Below are positions 49,801 to 58,800 of a stretch of DNA of 64,000 nt, one piece after another. Origin of the DNA: Diphasiastrum complanatum (lineage: Eukaryota > Streptophyta > Lycopodiopsida > Lycopodiales > Lycopodiaceae); NCBI GenBank assembly GCA_029204225.1, contig CM055100.1:20265747-20329746 (forward strand), written 5' to 3'. The first letter of the stretch is position 1. Each line of letters starts with the position of its first letter. The notes beneath the pieces were generated by a model. The model saw only the letters and a list, made by a program, of their open reading frames with translations, made no database searches and had not been told where the DNA came from. The translations under genes and the position numbers were made by a program.

Positions 49801-52800
49801 TTTAAAGGTCGTCGACCCCAATCAGCCATTTGTGGTCGAAACAGATGCTAGCGACTTTGCAGTAGGTGCTGTGCTAACTCAGGGTGGACGACCAGTTGCG
49901 TTCGAGAGTAAAAAACGCGAGCCAGCACAGACTAGGTATAGTGCCTATGAAAAGGAACTCTTTTCTATAGTCCATGCCCTTAAGACTTGGAGGCATTATT
50001 TGTATGGTGCCAACTTTGAGGTCCTGACAGACCATGAGAGTCTCAGATACCTTTGCAATCAACCTGAGCTTAGAGGTCGGAAAGCTCGTTGGGCAGAGTT
50101 GATGCAAGAGTTTGACATGTCTATCAGATATAGGCGCGGAAAATTCAATACAGTAGCAGATGCCCTTAGCAGAATGCCTATGATAAACGAGCTGAGTTTT
50201 ACTCAGATTCGTAATGAGTTACTCGAGTCCTTGAGAGGGAAATGCCAGCATGATGCATTCTTCTCTATTATCTGGAACTCAGTCCAGAACAGACAGTTAC
50301 AGACTCCAGAACCAGTTCCCGGGGCTGGTGCCAGTTCATCCAAGAATACGGCAGTTTCCGTTGAGGATGATGATGAGTCCGAGTATACGTCGTCAGATGA
50401 CGTTGAGGATTCTGAGCCTGTATCACCCAAGCAAACCCCAGTGGTTGAGGGTCAGTTGACTCAAGGATTCAAATGGAAACAGTATTCCATTCAGGATGAG
50501 TACTTGCTCTATAGAGATAGAGTATGTGTCCCCAATTCAGAGGATTATAGGCAGCAGGTCCTATATGAATGTCATGACAATCCTAGCGCGGGACACCCAG
50601 GCATACAGAAGACCTATGAGCTTCTTCGTAGGCAATTTTTCTGGCCCAGTATGAAAAAGGACGTCCACCAGTATGTAACCAGTTGCCAGAAATGTCAAGT
50701 AAATAAAGCAGAGCGTTTAAAGGCAGGAGGGTTGTTGCATCCCTTAGAAATACCAACTGGTAAATGGGAGAGTATCTCCATGGATTTTATAGTAGGCCTG
50801 CCTAAAACCCAAAAGGGTAATGACGCTATATGGGTCACAGTTGACCGTCTGACCAAAATGGCTCATTTTATTCCGACCAAAACAACCGTTAGAGCTCCAG
50901 AGTTAGCGAGGTTGTTTGTAGACGGGCTATTTAAATTGTACGGTCTACCTTCCGGCATAGTCAGCGACCGGGACAGTAAGTTTACTGGAAATTTTTGGAA
51001 GGCAGTATTCCATCATCTCCATACTAAACTTAATATGAGTACCACCGACCATCCACAGACGGACGGTCAAACAGAAAGGGTAAATCAAGTGCTGGAGGAT
51101 ATGCTTCGTGCATACGTCAGCAAGAGGCAGACTAATTGGGAGGAGTATCTCTCGATATTAGAGTTTGCTTACAACAGTACCAAACATTCAGCTACGGGAT
51201 ACAGCCCATTTATGCTGATGTACGGTTTTCAGCCACGCTCACCCACAGCTGTAGGGTTTAAACAAGAAAAAGTTGAAGCAGCCAGAAACTTTTTAGAAGA
51301 CCTAAACCAGATGATAGAACATGCTAAGCGTAGCATTAGACAATCCCAGGATCGAGCCAGGCATTATGCAGATCCACACAGACGGGATGTGCAGTTCTCC
51401 ACTGGTGAGAGAGTCTACTTGAGAGTCCCAGTTGACTCTAAAACCCTCAAATCAGGAGTGTGTGCTAAGTTGTCTCCAAGGTATTGTGGTCCCTTTACCA
51501 TCAGTAGGAGACTAGGCGAGGTCACCTATGAACTAGAACTCCCACACAGCAGTAAGGTTTTTCCAGTTTTTCATGTAAGTCAGTTACGAAAAGCCTTAAC
51601 CAGATCAGATAATCTGGTAGGGGACAGTGTTCTAGTTCTCCCATTGGATCCTCAACAACCTCCACATGAACCAAAGGAAATTCTTGATAGTAGAGAGACG
51701 CAGACTCGTCATACTCTATACCGAGAATATCTGGTTAAGTGGAATGATCAGCCTGTTGAGAATGCCACTTGGGAAAGAGGCAGCGTCCTTCGCCAGATTT
51801 TTCCAGACTTTGTCTTAGAGGACCAAGACGGTTCTTAAGGGGGAGGGAGTGTTACGAGCTCGTAACCAGTGCCGAACCCTAGAGAACACAGATAGGTCAG
51901 ATACCACAGTCAGGGTCGTGTCCATCTTACATGACCAACAGGGCAAGACAGTGTGAGTAGTGTGCCCCAGCACGGTCCATAGCCATGGCGGGCCTAACAC
52001 AGCCTAGGGACCCTGTCAGCAGGATAGGGCCCCCAGTTGGGTCCCGACGTGCAGTCGGCCACGTCAGTGCCACGTGGCCGACACTTGGCAGTAGCATGCT
52101 ACCAGTCCTCACACTGGGCTAGGAGGGGCTTACTCTATATCAGGGAGTAGGCAAGGTTGGGTGGATCAGTTAGTGTTTGCCCTACTGTGGTGTTAGGACC
52201 TATTACAGAGGGCAAGGATGAATCTATCCTGGATGATCTATTGGTCAGTGATGATGATGACGCTAGACGTGTCATGACTATTTCGGTGCGGAAGCTTGTT
52301 CCAGAGGCACTAGTTTGTTTTCTTTCCACCAAGGCGCGAGACGCCTATTAGTTTCCAGATAGCGAACTGATACGGATGAGAGGGAAGCTGGAAGGTCATG
52401 ATGTGCTTGTCCTATTTGACACCGGCTCTTCCCATAATATTATCAACTCTCGTGTGGTGAAGAAGTTGCACTTGGCTACTGTTCCTTCGGATTACCGATA
52501 TATAGTTGAGATGCCAGATGGTAAGGGAACAGAGGTTTGGGATAGGAGAGTCTCTCAGGCATTGTTGTCCATTCAGACCTATGCTGAGAAGTTAGACTTT
52601 GAGATCACCAAATTAGCTAAGTTTGATATTGTGCTTGGTAAGCGGTGGCATGCGAGTAAGCAGCCCACTATAGACTTCAAGCATGTATATAAGTTCGGGC
52701 ATGAGGGTTTGTCTCATGTTCTGAAGGGGGAGCGACCTACTGTTGAAGGTCCTCTTGTTACCTTGATGCAAATAAAGAAAATGGAGTTGCAGTATGTGTG

Positions 52801-55800
52801 GTTGTGTTATCTTGCAAATGTGAATGTTGATTCCAGTTTTAGTTGTTTGCAATAAACACACTCGCAACTTCATCTAATTTAATAACTTTGGTTAATGCTA
52901 ATTTGATACAGCAGCAACGATGTGATCCAGCTAGTCAGCTAGAGCAATCCATCCGAGCTGAGTTTAAACATTTATTAATTGACCACATGCCAGAGGGATT
53001 GCCGCCTGGACGGAATGTGGAGCATCGTATTGAGCTCATTCCAAAGGCAAGTCCGGTATGTAGACCTCCTTACAGGATGAGTTTGAAAGAAGAGGAGGAA
53101 GTCCGAAAGATGTTGGAGGAATATCTCAGCTGGGGTATATCCGTCCTAGTTTCTCACCTTTCGCCTCCCCTATTTTATTGGTTAAGAAAAAAGATGGTAC
53201 TTTTCGGATGTGCGTAGACTACAGGGGATTGAATAAAATCACTGTAAAGGACAAATATTCGATGCCAAGAATTGATGATCTACTGGATGCATTGCAAAGG
53301 GTAGTCATTTTCAATAAGATAGATCTCAAGAGTGGCTACCATCAAATTTTGATTGGTCTACAACATGTGCCAAGATATGGTAACCACTGACCCCCATCAT
53401 GGGTGCCCCTGCACTCATGCCCGACCCAAAAAGTCATTAAACTAACTAACTTGTGCTTAGTTTGAATTGAGTCTTACAAAATACTCAAAGAGCAAATACC
53501 TGAGGAAGAGAATTCTTGTCGTCACCCCAACTAGGCTCAAAGAACACTAACTAAACAAATAGATAGAAGAGAAGATGAAAAACTAACTCAACGCACATAA
53601 ATCACACTGGAGGTAGAAGAAACCTTGTATAGATAAAATATTTTGTAAGAAATCAATTAGGTGCGCAACGGGCTAATTTGGCTATGGCAAATGGGCTAGG
53701 GCACGTGGATTCAACATCACAATAAAATAAACTTTCTATTGCGAAGTTATGAAGGATATAGCAATAGGGATCTAAAACAAGGCCACTACTCTCCTAAAGA
53801 CCACATCTTGGATACCCATATGTAGAAATTTTGTATATCCATTTTCAAATTCGTGCAAAGTAAACATTGGCTAACAATGACCAGTTTATTGATAATCTTT
53901 GTTGCGCCCTCAACCAAAGTTGTAATGCTACCACATGTAAAAGACTTTGTGTGGTTCTAGATTCTAATCTTTGTTTACCTCCAAGACTAGGGAGAATTTC
54001 AGAACTTCATAAAAACATAGTCAATTACCTGAGGCGGCACTTGTTGGACGCTAAAAGGTAAATGAGAGCTAGAATAGGGCATCCTACTGGAAATCTAAAT
54101 AAAGCACATATGCTTGCTGATTTTTACTAGCATAGTCATGTGGTTATGCTTTGCTTTACAGCCTCGATGCTTTTGCACCCTAAATCTTCAAATGTGTACC
54201 TGGCAGAAATCCTTCACAGCTTCGTCTAGGCCGCCGAAGAAGAGCTTCATACGTTTGGGTAACATTGAGGTCAGGCTGAAAACCACGTAAGCGAGCACTT
54301 GTCCGTATGCCTGAGGATGGTTGAGTCAATATTGAATGGGTCATGGCATTTGACCCACCTTGAGAAAGCCGAAGTGGACCTCCGTGTGCAGCAATCGTAT
54401 CACAATAGGCTACCAATGCAGGATCCATTTGAGAGAGCATTCCGTAAACCTAGTTCAAATATACCCAACTCAGAAGATACAAAAGAATGCAACTCTGCAA
54501 ACAAGATTTTTAGCACTAGAGACTAAATTGATGAACTACGGCAAAGTGAAGATGGTGATACCGCATCACGAAGAGCATTCGCCTTGCTGACAATTCGGGC
54601 ACCGTGATAATCATCACCGTGATAGACCTGTTACAGGATATTACGCTGCAATCAAGAACATTCTAAAGCAGAAATTCAAAAAAATTCCGTCATTAAACTT
54701 CACTTAAAAGCATTTGCCATGAGTAGAAAGGTCAAAAGTCTAACTTTGGCATTTGCAGGAATAAGTTCAACGTCCTGCAAAAATGCCGCACGAGTCAAAT
54801 ATTGCCCATTATCAACTCGTTGAAGTAATGTTGCTACATCCATCGGATTTTTCACAATGGATCGATAATCTGGAGCATCCTCTTCTATGACAGGATAATG
54901 AAAGATACTGAAGCGTTTTTCATACAAAAGTCTGTACGCAAAAGAAAAACTCCAACAAATGAGAAACAAATACGGTAGCATTGAACAGTACAATAGAATA
55001 CAGCAACCAAAATTATATCCGTCTGATGTAAAGCTCTCCAACTTTCTGTTTAGGAGAAAAAAACTTGAGAAAAAAACTTGACACCCTTTACCTATTACAA
55101 ACATCTCTGAGGCACATTCTAAGACGACGAATCGCATGCTCTTCTGCTTCTGCTTGAGCTTGCAATTCAGCATCACTGGGGCCTTTCTCCACCTTCGGCA
55201 CCTTTGGCAACTCAGGCAACAAAGGCTTCTGTTTGGGCTTATTGATCCTTTCAGAGTCATAGGCTGTAACGATCATTTGGACCACGTGTGATAAGAAATC
55301 GGCCCTCTCTGATTCCGTAGGAGGCTTCATCTCAAAACTGCAAAAACAAAATCTTTATTCAGAGTACAGCAGAGTACAGCCGGCAGTGTCTTCTTTTCAA
55401 AGGCATCTCGGCAGATAACCATCTATAACTCACTCAAACTTGAATATATCAATTAAATTCCTAAAAATATTACAAGTAGGGTAGAGCACCTATAGAAAGA
55501 CACATTAATTGTTAAAAGAGATTCAAAAGAACATACATATGATGGCCAAAAATAGAAAGTGCTTCTTGATCAATCTCACTCCTTGCAATTGTGGCCGTAC
55601 CAAGAAGTAACACAGGTAAATCTGAGGGGAGATCTGCAAGTAGCATTAGAAGTACTGTGCGTAGCTGGTCATGAGCCTGCAACATACCCACATGAATAAG
55701 CAATTCAATCATGTCTACTTAGTTGAAAGAATTGCCGAAAAATCAGTTTTTTCAATGACATGGAGAGCAACTGCAATAAGTGCTTTCCATGTTAATTTCA

Positions 55801-58800
55801 ACATGAGTCTTCTTGCAAAGTAGAACATACAGTTTCCCACCATAGATGCAGCTGAGGAAGATACAGGATGGCTGGAGTGCTTCTTCTTGCTTCTCCAAAG
55901 ATGTGGACCAATGCCTCTTCCGGTGTTTTGGCACTTGGATCAGATAATAAGGAAGGGAGCCCCAGAGAAAGCACAGGAAACCTCTCCAATTCATGTAATA
56001 CAGCAGGTCCCAAATGATCCTGGTATTCATAGTGCAAGCGTCACATAGTGAGGCAAAAAAGAGTGCCCTGCTTTTAACAGTATGGTATTGAACAACTGTC
56101 CTTCTATTCACCCATACCCTATAGAAATGCACTGAATGTAATTTTATTATCATTTTGATATGCAGGAATAGGTCACATTTCAGTAGATGTCAGTAGGTCA
56201 CATTACCTTCTATTGGCAAAATCTCAACTTCTCTCTATTTCAAGAAATGGCATTCTATTACAAGAAATGGGATTTTAAAGAAACAATAGACAACATTTAC
56301 TCAGAGAACTTAGAAAGAGCTGAAAGCTTACCAGGCCTAAACCATCTATTCCACAAAGTAGTAACCTTGGCCTGTACACCAACGAACTTGGCATTCCATA
56401 ACGAAGTCCAGAAATGAGAGAAAGGTGCTCAGTGCTATCATCATCCTCAAGGTCCACAATAGGTTTGTCCTTCTTTAAAGAGGTGGGAAAGATATCAGAG
56501 AGACGATCGATTACAGATTCTAATTGTCCTCTCAAACACGGAGCAATGACTGAAGAAAGTGGTCTTGCATGGACTATTGCACCTCTATGAGCAGCCGGTG
56601 TGATGCCAGCCATTGCCTCTAAAAAGTCAGTTCTTTCAACATTTACAGCATCGACATCTATCACGAACTGCTCATCGCTATGATATACTTGAGGATATTT
56701 CTTCCTAAAGGCTCGAATAGCAGCCTCTGTACAAAGAGCCTTTAAATCTGCCCCACAATATCCAACACAGGATGCTGCAAGCTCTCTTCGAAGATCCTCC
56801 GAGGGAGATAGTTTCCAATTTCTAGTGTGTATGTCCAATATTTGAGCCCTGGAATCAGCATTTGGCAAAGAAAAAACAAATTCACGATCAAAACGACCTG
56901 GACGCCGCAGAGCACCATCAATAGCATCTATCCTATTAGTAGCGCCTATTACCACAACCTGACCCCGAGAATCAAGGCCATCCATCAGTGCCAGAAGAGT
57001 TGAAACTATTGAATTGTGTATCTGCTCTTGCTTACTTGATCTAACTGGTGCCAAGCCGTCGATTTCATCAAAGAAAATGATGGATGGCTGACAACGTTGA
57101 GCTTCCTCAAAAAGCATTCTCAACTGGCGTTCTGCTTCTCCTACCCATTTGCTAAGCACATCTGCACCTTTCCGCATGTAAAAATTCACCTTCTGGCCAG
57201 CTCTTGCTGCTGCACTTGCTAACGCCCTTGCAACCAAGGTTTTACCAGTACCTGGTGGCCCACACAACAAAACTCCCCTAGGCGGAGTGATATGATAATT
57301 CTCAAAAAATTTCGGGTATAGTAAAGGGAAAAATAGCATCTCTTTCAGTGAGTCAATGTACTCTGATAAACCTCCAACCTGATCAAACCCCACTGTCTCA
57401 TCCACCTGCACAGGCTGTATATCCGCACCGCCTTTTGAGCTAGGTCCTGCAGTCTGAGCTCCTGTGCAGGTTGCAGCCGAGCCCCAGTAATCACCCTGAT
57501 GACCCCATCCACTGGCAGCAACATTCAAACCCCAGTTTGAAGATCCATGCAAATCCAAACCTGTAAGTCCCCAAGGTTGCGTGGAGGCACGACTTCCTTT
57601 CATCCAAGGCAAATCCAGGCCTTCGTCTGTTTCGTCAACAAGAAGAGAATCAGCGTCAGAATCTTCATCTGCTCTGGGTGGGCGATGCCTCTTGTGACCT
57701 CGAGAACCAGGGCGCCGCACCTCTCTACCGCGTTTGCTCCCACTGCCAGAACAATGATATAGCTTGCGAGGCGAACGTGCTCTAACCTGCTGTCTCTCTT
57801 CCCTTCTCGGTGAGAAACGTTGCACCCCTGTGCGATTACGAAGGGCATAACGATGCCTTCCATCCCTCTCTTCTGTCTCTTCTTCTTCATCCTCATCCTC
57901 CTCTTCTTCTTCCTCTCCTTCTTCGTCTCCCACATCCTGATCTTCCCCAACTTCCACATCATCCCCTTCCGAAGAATTGTGCTCGTCTTCAAAATCTTGG
58001 GAAGATTCTGGCCGGACAACTCCTCTAGATGGCCGAGGTCTCAATCCTTCCCTCCTAGGTATGCTGGCCATATCAACATCTTTCTTGGAAAGGGGAGGGC
58101 TGGCTTGCTCTTCGTGACTGAACGCCACTTCTCGTTTTACAGCGTTGGATGAGTCAAACCTCTGTCAAAACACAAGGCAAAAATATCAATAAAAACCTAA
58201 ACACAATAGCTGCTTTACTGCTCTACTCAGCACATTATCCCAAGCCACAAGAATCCTACCGGGGCTATTGCGGGCATAATCATACTAATGTATATCCACA
58301 GAGGCATTATATGCAAACTGGCATTAGAATCTTAACAAGGAGCACTGTTCCTTGAACGCTACTAGTATAAATATTGCACTGAAGCAACAAAACTGAATTT
58401 CACATTAAAATGACCGTCATACAGTAGACGATATGCGTACCATAAGCTCTGCATCTTCGGCATCGCTATTGAAGGAGTCGTATCCCAGGTTTGTGGATAT
58501 TCTTCTTTTCCTGGTTGATCGCCGCAAATTGCTGATACCAAAAGACTGCCAAGAGAAACCAAGCATAGCCGTGAAATGAAGTAGAAAACGGACAAATTGC
58601 TTCGTCAATTTTACAGATCGTATAAGCGTCGTCTCAGAACATACATGCACAAGATTTGATCGACGATTTGATTGACATCAAATTATTACTTGCCGCTAAT
58701 CATACTCCCAATTCCAACTCGACAACCCGTTGATACAGTACATTATAAGCCCCGAAAGAGCTCGTGAACAATGATTCAATGCAAAAAAATTACCTGGTTC

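Larger units (their letters stand above)
45897..52207 (+). mobile_element. Young, nearly intact Ty3/gypsy chromovirus-type element
   Basis: 6,311 bp with 358-bp LTRs, primer site at 46,256-46,268, one long gag-pol frame, polypurine tract at 51,837-51,849 and GAGGG target duplications (45,892-45,896; 52,208-52,212). It is inserted in the gag of an older gypsy element, inside BRAT1 intron 10 and antisense to BRAT1. LTR identity of 356/358 points to a recent insertion. Confidence 0.95.
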
